Shown: positions 36,680 to 47,670, counted from the first letter of the stretch. The stretch: DNA of 64,000 nucleotides from Candidatus Paraprochloron terpiosi LD05 (GCA_018141785.1 CP073341.1:2403422-2467421); one strand, 5' to 3'. The notes: generated by a model from the sequence alone, not told the origin. Numbers and translations are program-made.

Positions 36680-37780
36680 GTGTTTAAGTCTATCCTGCCC
36701 CAAGTTAGTCTATCCTTAGTTTGCGCCCTGGTATCTTGTCATCTACCTGCATTGGGGCAAATAAACACCATATTACAACCAACCCTACAGAGCAACACCC
36801 AAAGACTCAACGATTTGCTACGCCAGGGACGGGAGTATGCTGATACAGGTAACTATCCTGCTGCTCTTGCCGCTTATGAAGAAGCAGCAGGTCTGGATCG
36901 AGAAAACCCAAAGATTTTTTCCGCTCTCGGCTACTTATACGCAAATCAAGGAAATTATAGCGCCGCAGCAGTAGCCTATGAACAGGCCATGGCCCTAGAA
37001 CCGGACAATGCTGAATTTCACTATGCCCTGGGTTATAGTTTAGCCCAAACGGGAGATGATATAGGAGCTACCGGAGCTTACTATCGCGCTGCTTCCCTGG
37101 ATCCAAATAATTTACAGTATCATTTAGCTTTGGGAGTGATTTTGCTGCGTCAGAGGGAATATAATGGGGCGATAAAAAGTTTTCAGCAAGTCCTCATTTT
37201 GGATCCAAAACATCAAGAAGCCCACGAAGTATTGGGTCCCACTTTGCTAAAACAGAAACGAACCAACGAAGCACTAATCGCCTTAAAAGCAGCAGTAAGA
37301 GTATTACCTGAAAACAAAAAATTGCGCCAGCAACTCACAGAAGCGTTGCAGAGTCAAGGCAGAGTTCAAGAGGGTATCATAAGTTTAAAGGAGTTAGAAA
37401 AACTAGAGCCAGATAATATTCAGATTCCTTTGCGCATTGCCAAGCTACTGCAAAGACAACAGGATCTAGATGGAGCATTAAGAGCTTATGGGCGAGTAAT
37501 TGAGCTAGATGAAAACAATATCGAGAGCCTTGCAGGAATAGGGGCAATTTATCTCAAGCAGGAGGATTACATCTCGGCAGTGGGGACTTACCTGTTACTC
37601 AAAGACCTGCTTCCCAATAATCCAGGGGCCCACTACAATTTAGGATTGGCATGGCTTGGAAGAGGTAGGACGAAAGAAGCAATTCAAGCCTTTACTAAAG
37701 CGTCTGAATTATATACTGATGCAAATAATACAATCCGTTTCAACCAAACAGAAGCTTTGTTAGAGCAAATACAACGGTAA
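36680..37780 (+). CDS. Exported tetratricopeptide-repeat protein
   Basis: 366 aa from GTG at 36680, chosen because it directly begins a signal peptide ([19 protein letters not shown], cleavage near LPALGQ). An upstream start at 36644 is also open. Residues 45-360 hold about nine TPR units ([60 protein letters not shown] and others). It is probably a periplasmic or envelope protein-interaction scaffold. panB starts 2 nt after its stop, so the two are co-transcribed. Confidence 0.85.
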   Translation: MFKSILPQVSLSLVCALVSCHLPALGQINTILQPTLQSNTQRLNDLLRQGREYADTGNYPAALAAYEEAAGLDRENPKIFSALGYLYANQGNYSAAAVAYEQAMALEPDNAEFHYALGYSLAQTGDDIGATGAYYRAASLDPNNLQYHLALGVILLRQREYNGAIKSFQQVLILDPKHQEAHEVLGPTLLKQKRTNEALIALKAAVRVLPENKKLRQQLTEALQSQGRVQEGIISLKELEKLEPDNIQIPLRIAKLLQRQQDLDGALRAYGRVIELDENNIESLAGIGAIYLKQEDYISAVGTYLLLKDLLPNNPGAHYNLGLAWLGRGRTKEAIQAFTKASELYTDANNTIRFNQTEALLEQIQR

Positions 37781-37782
37781 GA

Positions 37783-38568
37783 ATGGCAGTTACAATCCAG
37801 AAACTGAGGGAATGGAAAGAAGAAAAACGGGCCATTGTCACTTTGACTGCTTGGGATTGGGCGATCGCCCGACTTTTGGATCAAGCAGGAGTAGACGTGA
37901 TTCTGGTAGGAGATTCTTTGGCTATGGTAGCTTTAGGACACCCCAATACCCTCCCCGTCACCCTAGAGGAGATGTTACATCATACAGCAGCAGTGCGTCG
38001 GGGTGTGAAGCGGGGATTAGTGGTTTGCGACCTCCCCTTTTTGAGTTATCAAGAAAGTCCTCAAATTGCCATCCACTCCGCTGGGCGCGCTCTGAAGGAA
38101 GCCGGAGCACAGGCTGTTAAGCTAGAAGGGGGATACCCCGCTATGGTTGCTACGGTAGCCCAACTAACGGCCATAGGCATTCCTGTCATGGGTCATGTGG
38201 GTTTAACCCCCCAATCAGTACATCAACTCTCCTACAAACAGCAAGGGGTAACGGATCAGGAAGGAAAACGCATTTACCAGGAGGCGATCGCCTTGGGGGA
38301 AGCGGGTGCTTTTGCCATTGTCTTAGAACACATTCCTGAGCATTTAGCGGCCCGCATTACCGCTCAACTCCCTATACCCACTATTGGGATTGGTGCAGGC
38401 CCCCATTGCGACGGACAGGTCCTAGTTACTGCTGATTTACTGGGACTCTCCCCAAACCCACCTCCCTTTGCCAAATCCTATGCAAATTTGGGCCAAGTAA
38501 TTACCCAAGCAGTGGAAGATTTTTCCACCGAGGTGCGCTCTGGCAAATTTATCCAAAATAGGGGTTGA
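37783..38568 (+). CDS. panB: 3-methyl-2-oxobutanoate hydroxymethyltransferase
   Basis: 261 aa. Signature blocks: [20 protein letters not shown] (metal and substrate site), [28 protein letters not shown] and [17 protein letters not shown]. First step of pantothenate synthesis: transfers a hydroxymethyl from methylene-THF to ketoisovalerate. Intact, and translationally linked to the TPR protein upstream. The stop codon overlaps a TTGACA that, with TAAACT 17 nt on, looks like a promoter (38565-38593), but I see no convincing gene behind it. Confidence 0.95.
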   Translation: MAVTIQKLREWKEEKRAIVTLTAWDWAIARLLDQAGVDVILVGDSLAMVALGHPNTLPVTLEEMLHHTAAVRRGVKRGLVVCDLPFLSYQESPQIAIHSAGRALKEAGAQAVKLEGGYPAMVATVAQLTAIGIPVMGHVGLTPQSVHQLSYKQQGVTDQEGKRIYQEAIALGEAGAFAIVLEHIPEHLAARITAQLPIPTIGIGAGPHCDGQVLVTADLLGLSPNPPPFAKSYANLGQVITQAVEDFSTEVRSGKFIQNRG

Positions 38569-38671
38569 CAAGTTAGATTATTTGTTCTAAACTGAGTATA
38601 GATTGAAATTGTATAATGCCCACTCTAGATCTAAAAAAAAGCTCTTTATATCAGCGAACATCTGCGTTGAT

Positions 38672-39886
38672 CTACGTTTTGGAGCGGGACGCCAAAGGCG
38701 GTTGCTTCGCAATCAAAGAACAAAACTTCTCAACACAGCCCACAAACATTTCTACCCCCAAGGATAAAGCAGTTTCGTCAAAATCAAAGCGAGGATGATG
38801 ATGAGGATAAGTCAATCCTTTTTCTGAGTTAGCAGAACCCAAGAAAAAGTAACAACCGGGCACTTCATTCAGAAAGAAGGACATATCCTCACTGGCCATA
38901 GTCTGGCACTCTGGAACCACTCCTAAAGGTGTTTCTACCACTTTGGAAGCTACAGAACGCACTAATTCTGCCATGGAAGCATCGTTAATAGTGGGGGGAT
39001 ACATTTGCTTGTAATCTAACTCGTACTTCGCTCCGTGACTCTGACAAACTCCAGCAATAATTGTTTCAATGCGCTGGTTAAAAAATCCTGAGAAAGTAGG
39101 ATTAAAATAGCGTACTGTGCCGCTTAAGACTGCTGTATCGGCAATAACATTGTATTTTTGACCTGCATGGAGTTCACCGATGGTAACTACAGCGGAATCC
39201 ATGGGATTGAAATTGCGGGCTACAATAGTTTGTAAAGCATTAACTATTTGAGCACTAACCACCACCGAATCAATGGTAGTCTGGGGAATTGCCCCATGAC
39301 CCCCCTTACCTAAAATTTTACAGCGAAACAATTCCACTGCTGCCATTAAAGGACCACTGCGCACTCCTACTGTACCCACAGGAAGATAATTCCACAAGTG
39401 TAAGCCCATAATGGCCTCGACATCGGGATTTTTGAGTACTCCCGCTTCAATCATCGGTTTTGCTCCTCCTGGACCTTCCTCAGCAGGTTGGAAGATAATT
39501 TTCACCGTCCCCCTAAAATCTTGACGATGGTTGGCAAGGTAGTAGGCCGTACCCAGAGCGATCGCTGTATGACCGTCATGTCCGCAAGCGTGCATTCTAC
39601 CATCGTGTTGGGAACGATAAGGAACCTGGGAGGCTTCAGTAATGGGGAGAGCGTCCATATCGGCTCGAATTGCCAAGACTGGATCAGGATTACTTCCTTC
39701 TATAATAGCTACAATTCCAGTTTGGACAATCCCAGTTTCATGTTGAATACCCCATTGCTGTAATTTATTAGCGATAAATTCGGCAGTTAAAAATTCTTGA
39801 AAACCTAATTCTGGTCTTTGATGGAGATTTCGTCGCCATTCTACTAATTGAGACTGCAAAGCTTGAATTTCTGGGCGCATTACCAA
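38672..39886 (-). CDS. M20-family metallopeptidase (amidohydrolase of the hippurate/IAA-amino acid hydrolase type)
   Basis: 404 aa; ATG at 39880 is an alternative start to the one used. Metal-binding blocks are ADMDALPI, HACGHDGHTAIALG and FQPAEEGPGG, with HHHPRFDFDE at the C-terminal end. The dimerisation domain is in the middle. It would hydrolyse N-acyl amino acids. The last residues (IAKQPPLASRSKT) are encoded by a short dispersed palindrome (GGGACGCCAAAGGC at 38687), so the C-terminus has been altered by a repeat. A fragment of a second copy's 5' end is at 41474-41593. Confidence 0.92.
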   Translation of the reverse strand: MVMRPEIQALQSQLVEWRRNLHQRPELGFQEFLTAEFIANKLQQWGIQHETGIVQTGIVAIIEGSNPDPVLAIRADMDALPITEASQVPYRSQHDGRMHACGHDGHTAIALGTAYYLANHRQDFRGTVKIIFQPAEEGPGGAKPMIEAGVLKNPDVEAIMGLHLWNYLPVGTVGVRSGPLMAAVELFRCKILGKGGHGAIPQTTIDSVVVSAQIVNALQTIVARNFNPMDSAVVTIGELHAGQKYNVIADTAVLSGTVRYFNPTFSGFFNQRIETIIAGVCQSHGAKYELDYKQMYPPTINDASMAELVRSVASKVVETPLGVVPECQTMASEDMSFFLNEVPGCYFFLGSANSEKGLTYPHHHPRFDFDETALSLGVEMFVGCVEKFCSLIAKQPPLASRSKT

Positions 39887-40370
39887 AGATGGGAGTTTTC
39901 TCTCTAATTTTAACTCATGGGGATAAAACAGTTAGTCGTCTAGCTCCAATATCTCAATGAGAGGCTGGAGAAACTTTTGGTAGTTGCGCCATTTTCCTAC
40001 AGAAGAAGTATAGGCTGTCTGACCAACACTGGCAGTTTTAACGTCGTCCCACTCCAAACCCACAAAATCGATTATTTTCCGAAGTAGTATCTAGTAAAGA
40101 AAAATCTCTGCAAACCTTGATAAAGCTTGGAAATACTGGCTAATTACACAATAATCCTCATGGGACTTGACAAAACGGGGATATAGTTGGTAGTAATGCA
40201 CAGTAATGGTATACTCGATTAAGAAACTTTAAAGTTTACTAATCCTAACATAAGTATTAAAACATAAATACTCTTTTTGATAAGGATGATTTGAAACTTG
40301 CCGTTTGCTGTTTTAAATTACTGTTGCGGTGTGCGATTTTTAACTTTGATGTTGGTATGGAGTAAGGTTC
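39887..40370. other. Intergenic region upstream of aqpZ
   Basis: Apart from the sulfotransferase remnant, it is very AT-rich (40180-40330). It probably carries the aqpZ promoter. No further gene seen. Confidence 0.4.
39932..40072 (-). pseudogene. Remnant of a sulfotransferase-type C-terminus
   Basis: The minus strand reads FVGLEWDDVKTASVGQTAYT, then SSVGKWRNYQKFLQPLIEIL and a stop at 39932. The pattern TAS-Q-YTSSVGKWRNYQ-L-PL resembles the end of TPR-associated sulfotransferases. No upstream part of such a gene is present; the sequence before it is unrelated. Confidence 0.55.
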
Positions 40371-41099
<729 letters not shown>

Positions 41100-41221
41100 C
41101 AGATGCTGATGTGTCGCGAAGGGAATCGTTGCTGAGAGATAGTTGCTATTGGATAAAAACGTTAGTAAAACTCTACAAATATCGTTAAAGTTCCCAAGGG
41201 TGACGCTTTGATGACAAAATC

Positions 41222-41254
41222 GCTCCACTAGATAAATCTGGTGGAGCAATTTTT
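41222..41254 (+). terminator. Hairpin with T-run after aqpZ
   Basis: Arms GCTCCAC and GTGGAGC enclose about 13 nt and are followed by AATTTTT. It lies about 120 bp beyond aqpZ, in line with a terminator. Confidence 0.6.
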
Positions 41255-41473
41255 CGATCTCAAACTCGTCTCAAACGTCAATCGCCCGTCACCGTATCTT
41301 CGTCGATGCCCATGGCTGGAGCAAAGAAAACTATCGCATTTTCTATTTTAGAACAAATTCATCCGCTTAAACTTTGGTTCTCATATCCACCAATTTGCTG
41401 TCAGTTTTTTTAACCCCCAGCCTTGAGGAAATGTTTAAGTAGAAGATGATAAAATGGTGAACAACCCTGCTCC
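41255..41473. other. Gene-poor region with a short unassigned open stretch
   Basis: 41275-41360 reads HRIFVDAHGWSKENYRIFYF in one frame, possibly a remnant of an unknown gene, without a start or a recognisable family. Otherwise AT-rich. Confidence 0.3.
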
Positions 41474-41593
41474 CTAGCTTCTGCAAGAAATCTGATAAAA
41501 TTGCAATTCTACTAGTTCAGACTGTAAAGCTCGAATTTCTGGACGTATTTTCATCAGTTCAACGGAATTTGGAGTGGAAATAGTTGCAACCAT
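41474..41593 (-). pseudogene. 5' fragment of a second M20 amidohydrolase gene
   Basis: 39 codons from ATG to TAG. Residues 14-29 (MKIRPEIRALQSELVE) match the first residues of the M20 enzyme at 39880 (MRPEIQALQSQLVE). After that the sequence diverges (LQFYQISCRS) and stops. It is a duplicate start without the enzyme body. Confidence 0.75.
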
Positions 41594-41674
41594 AATCAAT
41601 TAAAAATAAGGAGCGACGGGGAAGGGAAAGTTGCTATAATTATTTTACTCACAATACAAGATTGAGGAAATACA

Positions 41675-41971
41675 ATGGCAGTAAAACGGTGGACGGATGA
41701 CATGCTGGATGACTTAGCTTCCAGCGTAGGTGAGATGCGAGAGGGCATGACTGAGATGCGAGAGAGTATCACTGAAATAAGAGATAGTGTGGATGGTTTA
41801 AAAATAATTGCTGAAGCATTACTCAAAGTAGCAGGTCAACATGAACGAAAAATGGAACAGTTTGAGCGTGAGACAGAGTTAATGAAGCAGAGACAAGCAG
41901 AAAGCGATGAGAGGTTTAATGTTCTCTTGGAAGAGGTTCGCTATTTAATTAGAAGTAATTCGGGAAATTAG
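41675..41971 (+). CDS. Coiled-coil conserved hypothetical protein
   Basis: 98 aa, starting MAVKRWTDDMLDDLASSVGE, a start seen in a common cyanobacterial small coiled-coil family. Residues 15-85 are heptad-rich (MREGMTEMRESITEIRDSVD). No enzymatic motif. The DUF362 gene begins 11 nt downstream, so it is probably the first gene of that transcript. Confidence 0.7.
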   Translation: MAVKRWTDDMLDDLASSVGEMREGMTEMRESITEIRDSVDGLKIIAEALLKVAGQHERKMEQFERETELMKQRQAESDERFNVLLEEVRYLIRSNSGN

Positions 41972-41982
41972 GGGTTAGGTTC

Positions 41983-42399
41983 ATGTCTAGTATTAGTTTA
42001 ATTCGTGCCGATGACTACGAGGTAAACAACCTCACTCACTCTATCACCACTCTACTGGAGCCTCTTGGTGGGATAGAAGCCTTTGTGAAACCGGGAGATC
42101 GGGTTCTCCTCAAACCCAACCTCCTCACTGGTAGTCGTCCCGGTAAAGAATGTGTCACTCGCCCGGAAATAGTACGCAGCGTCGCCAAATTGGTACTAGA
42201 AGCGGGGGGGAAACCCTTTTGCGGCGATAGTCCTGCTTTTGGTAGCGCTAAAGGTGTAGCTAAACGCAGTGGTTATCTCCCTCTCATGGAAGAGGTACCT
42301 TTACCTATAGTAGAATTTCATGGTCAGCGATACGAAACCATTGGGGAGACTTTTAACCATTTACGTCTCTCCAAAGAAGCAATGAATGCCGATGTGGTT
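41983..42399 (+). CDS. DUF362 family protein, exon 1 (interrupted by intron A2)
   Basis: 139 codons. Family blocks: VLLKPNLLTGSRPGKECVT, VRSVAKLVLEAGGKPFCGDS and GYLPLMEEVPLPIVEF. The exon ends NADVV; joining to 43232 gives INLPKIKSHVQL, the expected continuation. Spliced length 318 aa. DUF362 proteins are often linked to iron-sulfur domains, but none is fused here. Unspliced, the frame ends after eight intron-encoded residues at 42426. Confidence 0.9.
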
Positions 42400-43231
42400 G
42401 TGCGACTCGAAAGTCGCAGTAGTTAGTGGGTAAAACCCCATGGGGAGTGTCTTCCCCGGTTCCCGCCCGAAGGAGCCCCAGCAGCAATGAGGGGGTTTCA
42501 CAGCTAGAGGGTTAAATGGCCAAGTTTTCTATTAGTCCGATAATGGTAACGGCCTAGGGAAAGTCTGATATGGTGAGCATAAAGCGAAGCTTGCAGCCCC
42601 GTTATAGGCAGATGAGTGAAAGCGGAACTGATACACTCTAACCAAAAGGGTACGCGGCATATGTGAAAGATGAATTAACCACTTCATCGCGTAGACACCA
42701 CGCCGCCGGGGTATGGAGCAGCCTAAGTCAGACGTATCTAATTACTGTGGAACGAGTAAACCTCCACTGGGTCTGAGAAATCAGTAGGGAAGCTGTAAAG
42801 CGAACCAATTCCCAGGGGAGACAGGACTCTCTTAAGAAGCGAACGCTGCTAGGACGAAAGTTCAGGGGAATCAATAACCCGGCAGATAGGCAAATGCCTA
42901 CCCCCGCCATCCGCGATGCCGGGGGGAGCTGACGTAGGAGAGGGTGAAACGTAACGGTAAAATCCCTTACCACTTGCGATTTTGCAATCCAAAAGCTGGA
43001 ACTTGAAACTCAAAGCTCCTCAGAAGTTAGAGGCGTCGGGCAAACGTCAATGGCGAGGAGGTTGGAATTTAAGGACTCAAAGCCCAATCTGAATGAGACC
43101 TGAAAGCCGATGTCAGAAATGAGGAGTAAACGCGCCAGCGAGTAGGATGATACACCAGGAGCCGGGTGCTTGGAAACCTGCACGCCCGGTACTGCGAGGG
43201 GGAAAACCTGTAAAGGTCTACCTATCTCGAC
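42400..43231 (+). mobile_element. ORF-less group II intron, type A copy A2, in DUF362 gene
   Basis: 832 bp from GTGCGACTCGAAAGTCGC to CTATCTCGAC. Both edges are fixed by the DUF362 protein frame. Domain V at about 43159-43193 (GAGCCGGGTGCTTGGAAAC ... CACGCCCGGTAC). No RT gene, so it must rely on a maturase in trans. A GC-rich palindrome replaces a GAAA-capped hairpin at 42901-42926. Confidence 0.93.
42901..42926 (+). repeat. Small GC palindrome P1 (in intron A2)
   Basis: CCCCCGCCAT and ATGCCGGGGG arms around a 5-nt spacer. In A1 and A3 the same place holds a short GAAA-capped stem (CTCGAAAGGGGAG). Other copies: 45469-45494, 46535-46559, 47645-47670, 48180-48205, 50048-50073, 54272-54296. Confidence 0.88.
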
Positions 43232-43771
43232 ATTAATCTACCCAAAATCAAATCCCACGTCCAGCTGGTGATGAGTCTAGGAGTGAAAAATCTTTTTGGC
43301 TGCGTACCTGGAAAGATGAAAGCTTGGTGGCACCTAGAAGCGGGACGAGATGCCCTTCGTTTCGGGAACATGCTGGTGGAAACAGCCCAAACCATTGACC
43401 CAGATTTAACCATTATAGATGGCATTATAGCCCACCAAGGCAATGGTCCCAGTGGCGGAGAACCTCGTGCTTTAGGCATTTTGGGAGCATCAGGGGATGT
43501 TTTTGCCTTGGACAGAGCTATACTGGAAATACTTCAAGTTGACCCCACCACCGTCCCTACAGTTGTTGCCGGGTATAAAAATGGACTCTGTCCGGAACTG
43601 TCCCAAATGCATTTCCCCCACCAACACCCAAGAGAACTAAAAGTAGAGGACTGGAAATTGCCTGATACTTTAGTGCCCATTGATTTTGGTCTGCCTCGGG
43701 TTCTTCGCTCTACCTTGAAAAATCTTTACATTCGCTGGATCCAAGAGCCAATTCAAGCTTATAGAGGCTAG
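43232..43771 (+). CDS. DUF362 family protein, exon 2
   Basis: 179 codons plus stop. It begins INLPKIKSHVQLVMSLGVKN and continues with LDRAILEILQVDP and HPRELKVEDW-type segments typical of the second half of DUF362. The frame is continuous with exon 1 after removal of the 832-bp intron. Confidence 0.9.
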   Translation: MNLPKIKSHVQLVMSLGVKNLFGCVPGKMKAWWHLEAGRDALRFGNMLVETAQTIDPDLTIIDGIIAHQGNGPSGGEPRALGILGASGDVFALDRAILEILQVDPTTVPTVVAGYKNGLCPELSQMHFPHQHPRELKVEDWKLPDTLVPIDFGLPRVLRSTLKNLYIRWIQEPIQAYRG

Positions 43772-43778
43772 GGTTGGG

Positions 43779-43813
43779 TGAGGTGTAGTAATTGTATATT
43801 TTTTATACTCCAC
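43779..43813 (+). terminator. Possible terminator after DUF362 gene
   Basis: Imperfect arms GGTGTAGTA and TACTCCACC enclose an AT-rich loop containing six T. Placed 8 nt after the stop. Confidence 0.4.
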
Positions 43814-44335
43814 CATAAATATTAGTTGAACTCTCCTCAGAAATGGTTAGAATAAGAATAAAGAACTTTGTGTGGCTCGTTTCCTGTGAAGGTCGCGGCG
43901 TAAGCCAAACATAAGCAGGAGCAGGGTTTCCGGGACAACGTCTCCGATAATCTAAACCATCCGATTGCGGGTTGAAAACGGATAAACGTTTCCTATCTAG
44001 GATTACCGAACCTTGATAACTGAATGAATTATGAGAGTGAGGACACAATCAGAAATTGTGCAACCAAGCCTCTCCCGTGAGGGAATCACGTGAATCCCCT
44101 GCTCCTGCGCAGCCGCGCCCTCCGGGCTGGCCACAGTGAGATTAATCATCAGGCTGAAGCTGGCAGCAGGGCGGAACCGGAGCTATCGAGCGGTTCGATG
44201 GTAACGCCGCTAACAGGGAGAACACTGGGATAACCTAACGTGAATCATCTGAGAAAAGACCTAACTTATGACACTGCCAAGCCGCTAAAGAGCAGAAAAG
44301 ACACCGAAAGAAACTCGCAAGGCCAATAAGTTAGC

Positions 44336-45151
44336 GTGCGGCTCGAAAGTCGCAGTAATTAGTGTGTGAGAGCAACATGGGGAGTGTCTTCCCCGGTTCC
44401 CGCCCGAAGGAGCTTTGGCAGTAATGCCGGAGTTTCACAGCTAGAGGGTTAAATGGCCAAGCTACTATCAGTCCGATGGTGGTAGCGGCCTAGGGAAAGT
44501 CTGATATGGTGAGCATAAAGCGAAGCTTGCAGTCTCGTCAATGGCAATGAGTGAAAGCGGAACTGATACACTCTAACCAAAACGGTATGCGGCATATGTG
44601 AAAGATGGACTGCTAACGACATCGCATAGACACCACGCCGCCGGGGTATGGAGCAGCCTAAGTCAGACGTATCTAATTACTGTGGAACGAGTAAACCTCC
44701 ACTGGGTCTGAGAAATCAGTAGGATAGCTGTAAAGCGAACCAATTCCCAGGGGAGACAGGACTCTCCTAAGAAGCGAACGCTGCTAGGACGAAAGTTCAG
44801 GGGAATCAATAACCCGGCAGATAGGCAAATGTCTACTCGAAAGGGGAGCTGACGTAGGAGAGGGTGAAACGTAACGGTAAAATCCCTTACCACTTGCGAT
44901 TTTGCAATCTAAAAGCTGGAACTTGAAACTCAAAGCCCCTCATAAGTTAGAGGCGTCGGGCAAACGTCAATGGCGAGGAGATTGGAATTTAAGGACTCAA
45001 AGCCCAATCTGAATGAGACCTGAAAGCCGATACAAGTAATGAGGAGTAAACGCGCCAGCGAGTAGGATGATACACCAGGAGCCGGGTGCTTGGAAACTTG
45101 CACGCCCGGTACTGCGAGGGGGAAAACCTGTAAAGGTCTACCTATCTCGAC
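44336..45151 (+). mobile_element. ORF-less group II intron A3 inside B1 (twintron)
   Basis: 816 bp, GTGCGGCTCG to CTATCTCGAC. The B1 sequence around it (GTTAGC | ATTTGCATTCC) is continuous and uninterrupted in B3 at 54681-54700, which fixes both edges exactly. Domain V is at about 45080-45113. Confidence 0.93.
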
Positions 45152-45405
45152 ATTTGCATTCCTGAGTTGGTGATAGGTCAATGGATGAGTCCCAAGGGTT
45201 CGTAACAATAGTTCATTCGGAACGAGTAAAAACTCGCTCAACTTCCATCAAAACAAGGGATTCCAAGCTTGACATGTGAGATGGTGGGGTCGCCTGATTA
45301 ACGGCCTAACGGAAAAGCGAGGGTAAGAAGGGCGTAACTGCCCGATGGTTTCTACAGAAAAGATACCCAACGTAATTATCAGAGCGACTAACGAGGTCAA
45401 AATTG

Positions 45406-46417
45406 TGAATATCACTAACCAGACTTCAACCGAATACCGCAGTCTGAAAGCCTTGAGACTCCACTTAGCCCCCGGCATCCTCGATGGCGGGGGGCGGGGA
45501 AGATTGGCCGGAGAGCTGACGATGTCTGGAAAGACCTGCCATGGAAGCGATTCCGGCGTCATGTTTTTCGATTACAACGGGCTATCTTCAAAGCGCAAAA
45601 GGACAAGCACAAAGCCAAAGTCAAACGTTTACAACGGCTCTTACTACAGAGTCGTGCAGCTCAAGCTCTGGCCGTCAAACAAGTAACACAGATGAACAAA
45701 GGGCGTAAGTCCCCTGGAGTTGATGGTAAAACAGCACTCTCCACCAAGGAGCGTCTGACACTGTGCCAAAAGCTGAACAAGCACTGGTACCACTGGAAAC
45801 ACCAACAACTGAGAAGGGTAAACATCCCCAAGCCGAATGGTAAAACAAGGGGATTAGGCATCCCGACAATAGCCGACCGGGCGTGGCAAGCCTTGCTCAA
45901 GTTAGCAGCCGAGCCAGCCTATGAGGCAACCGCCGGAGAAAGGAGCTACGGCTTCAGACCCGGACGCTGTACTGCGGACGCACAAAAGCTAATTTTCGAC
46001 AACCTAAAGAGCCAAACAAATGGCAAGGACAAACTGATTCTGGAAACAGATATCAGCAAATGCTTTGACGAAATTGACCACAAGGTTATGCTCGATGGAG
46101 TAGTCCTACCAATCGAAGCTTTAAAGGGGTTAAAGAGTGCTGTAAAAGCTGGCGTTCGTGGGGAATACCCCTCCAGTATTAAGGGCACGCCCCAAGGTGG
46201 AGTGATTTCACCCTTACTGGCCAATATCGCCCTAGATGGATTCGAGAACCTAGGGTCAAACCAATGGAAAGGGAGCCGCCGGGACGGCACTCTCATAAGG
46301 GGTATACGTTACGCAGATGACGCGGTCTTTATCTGCAAACCCGGAGCTGACACCAAGAGACTACGGGAAGATATCGACGAATTCCTAAAGACCAGAGGGC
46401 TAAGAATCAACGAAACT
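45406..46417 (+). pseudogene. Reverse transcriptase/maturase of intron B1, broken
   Basis: Starts VNITNQTSTEYRSLKALRL. At 45469-45494 palindrome P1 replaces codons and shifts the frame. RT motifs continue in frame from about 45692 (GRKSPGVDGKTAL, YGFRPGRCTADAQ, TDISKCFDEIDHK, GTPQGGVISPLLANIALDG, RYADDAVF) to INET, where intron C2 begins. Domain X and the HNH nuclease are missing except for the last codons (RIKDGLAKRAVKA) after C2. Confidence 0.9.
45469..45494 (+). repeat. Small GC palindrome P1 (in B1 RT gene)
   Basis: Reverse orientation, CCCCCGGCAT and ATGGCGGGGG. B3 has a plain 12-15 bp coding segment here, so the palindrome replaced it and broke the frame. Confidence 0.88.
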
Positions 46418-47263
46418 GTGAAAGCTGCGGCTTAAAAGCCAAAAACATAAACAGAGGCTTGGCTCCACGGAGCCATGACAACTAAATCAGGCATGTCGGT
46501 GAGGAGCTGGTCAGCAATCAGCAATCAAGTCCGACCCCCGCCATCGATGATGCCGGGGGAAAAGTGAATCTCTATCTGCCCACACGCGACTGTGAAATCA
46601 AGCAGGCGATAGGGGTTAGCCACTGGAGCGTGAAGCTGGGAACAGGGCACAATCAGAGCCGAAAGGCGTACTGGTTAACGTCGGAGAATCTACGGTTAAC
46701 AGGTATCCCGGAAACGGGTACGCTGAACCGGAAAAAGCGTCTAATGGACCGGAGCACAACCTTGTTGGGCTTCCGTATCGGCATACAAACCCCGCTGCGA
46801 CTCTTACGTTCAGCAGCTTCCCTGGGGGGTCGGTGGGCGAAGTGGTGAGACCTAAAGATTCGGAACAATTTCTGATTTGGAACGAGAAGAAACGAACGGT
46901 TTTTCTCACCGGGGTGGTACCCAGAGAGGAAGGGCAGGCATACCTTTATCGAGACCGTTCGGGTAGGACGCGGGAAAGAAAGCCATGTGCTAAACAACTG
47001 CCCGCAATGACCGAGAGCAAGATTTTTGTGTCTAGAGTTACCCAATTTACCGCCGCATTCTCTGCGGACGATGAGGATTAAATTCCTGCTGAGGACAATA
47101 GATTGCAGAAATCAAGCAAAGATTGGTAAAACTTCCAGAACCAACTGGATAGATACCAGTCAATGGGTTTCAACCCACAGGTCATAAGAGCCGTGTGAGG
47201 CGAAAGTTTCATGCACGGTTCGGAAAGGGAGCTGGGGTGGGTGACCACTCCTTCGACCCGAAC
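46418..47263 (+). mobile_element. ORF-less group II intron, type C copy C2, inside B1
   Basis: 846 bp from GTGAAAGCTGCGG to CGACCCGAAC. Domain V at about 47187-47221 (GAGCCGTGTGAGGCGAAAG ... CATGCACGGTTC). Matches C1 over most of its length. Its extreme 5' end lacks the stem seen in C1 (GCGACTCGTTCTGAGCG), so its first domain may be impaired. A P1 palindrome sits at 46535-46559. Confidence 0.8.
46535..46559 (+). repeat. Small GC palindrome P1 (in intron C2)
   Basis: In C1 the same place is a different small stem (CCGCTTAAGGGATAAGCG), again a hairpin tip replaced. Confidence 0.85.
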
Positions 47264-47426
47264 CGCATCAAGGACGGACTCGCAAAGCGCGCCGTTAAGG
47301 CATAGGAATACCTAAGCCGGATGAGGTGAAAGTCTCACGTCCGGTTTATCGGAGAGGGGCGAGGCGGTAACGTCTCCCTCGACTCTAATAATATAATCAC
47401 CTTTAGTAGATACGCACAACTGTAAA

Positions 47427-47612
47427 ATGGAATTGAGTGACCTGTCAAGAAAGGATTCGGAGCCTCCCTCACATAGGTGGGCTGGGATAGTAGGAACTGT
47501 AATTGCTGTATTGACCTTAGCTTTACCGTTATGGATCATCGCTTACTACTCCTCAGAGATGATAGTTGACCCTGTCCCAACGACTTATTCGGTCCCGATA
47601 AGAGGAAATTGA
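47427..47612 (+). CDS. Small single-span membrane protein
   Basis: 61 aa: a polar N-terminus (MELSDLSRKDSEPPSHRW), one hydrophobic span (IVGTVIAVLTLALPLWIIAY) and a short tail. It looks like a conserved small cyanobacterial membrane protein, but I cannot name it. Its leader is split from upstream sequence by intron B1. Its 3' end overlaps, on the opposite strand, the last codons of the tnpB pseudogene. Confidence 0.6.
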   Translation: MELSDLSRKDSEPPSHRWAGIVGTVIAVLTLALPLWIIAYYSSEMIVDPVPTTYSVPIRGN

Positions 47613-47644
47613 GGTGACTCGTAAACTACCCACGCACTCGCTTG

Positions 47645-47670
47645 CCCCCGGCATCGATTGATGGCGGGGG
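47645..47670 (+). repeat. Small GC palindrome P1 (in tnpB C-terminus)
   Basis: CCCCCGGCAT ... ATGGCGGGGG, in frame within the last part of the tnpB pseudogene. Confidence 0.85.

Larger units (their letters stand above)
43870..47389 (+). mobile_element. Type B group II intron B1, a nested composite containing A3 and C2
   Basis: 3520 bp. Starts GTGTGGCTCG, ends GACTCTAAT like B2, B3 and B4. Domain V is at about 47313-47346. The 5' ribozyme part is interrupted by intron A3 (44336-45151), and the RT gene is interrupted and partly replaced by intron C2 (46418-47263). About 700 bp of the RT gene present in B2 are missing at C2. Host sequence is an intergenic leader: TAAAGAACTTT before, AATATAATCACC after, 37 nt upstream of the small membrane-protein gene at 47427. 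Confidence 0.88.

Noticed and set aside
38616..38798. 60-codon plus-strand frame opposite the M20 gene end
   Set aside because: It runs through the dispersed palindrome and the antisense of the M20 C-terminus, despite a promoter-like sequence upstream.
46564..46848. 94-codon frame inside intron C2
   Set aside because: Not open in copy C1 and without RT or HNH motifs; ribozyme sequence.
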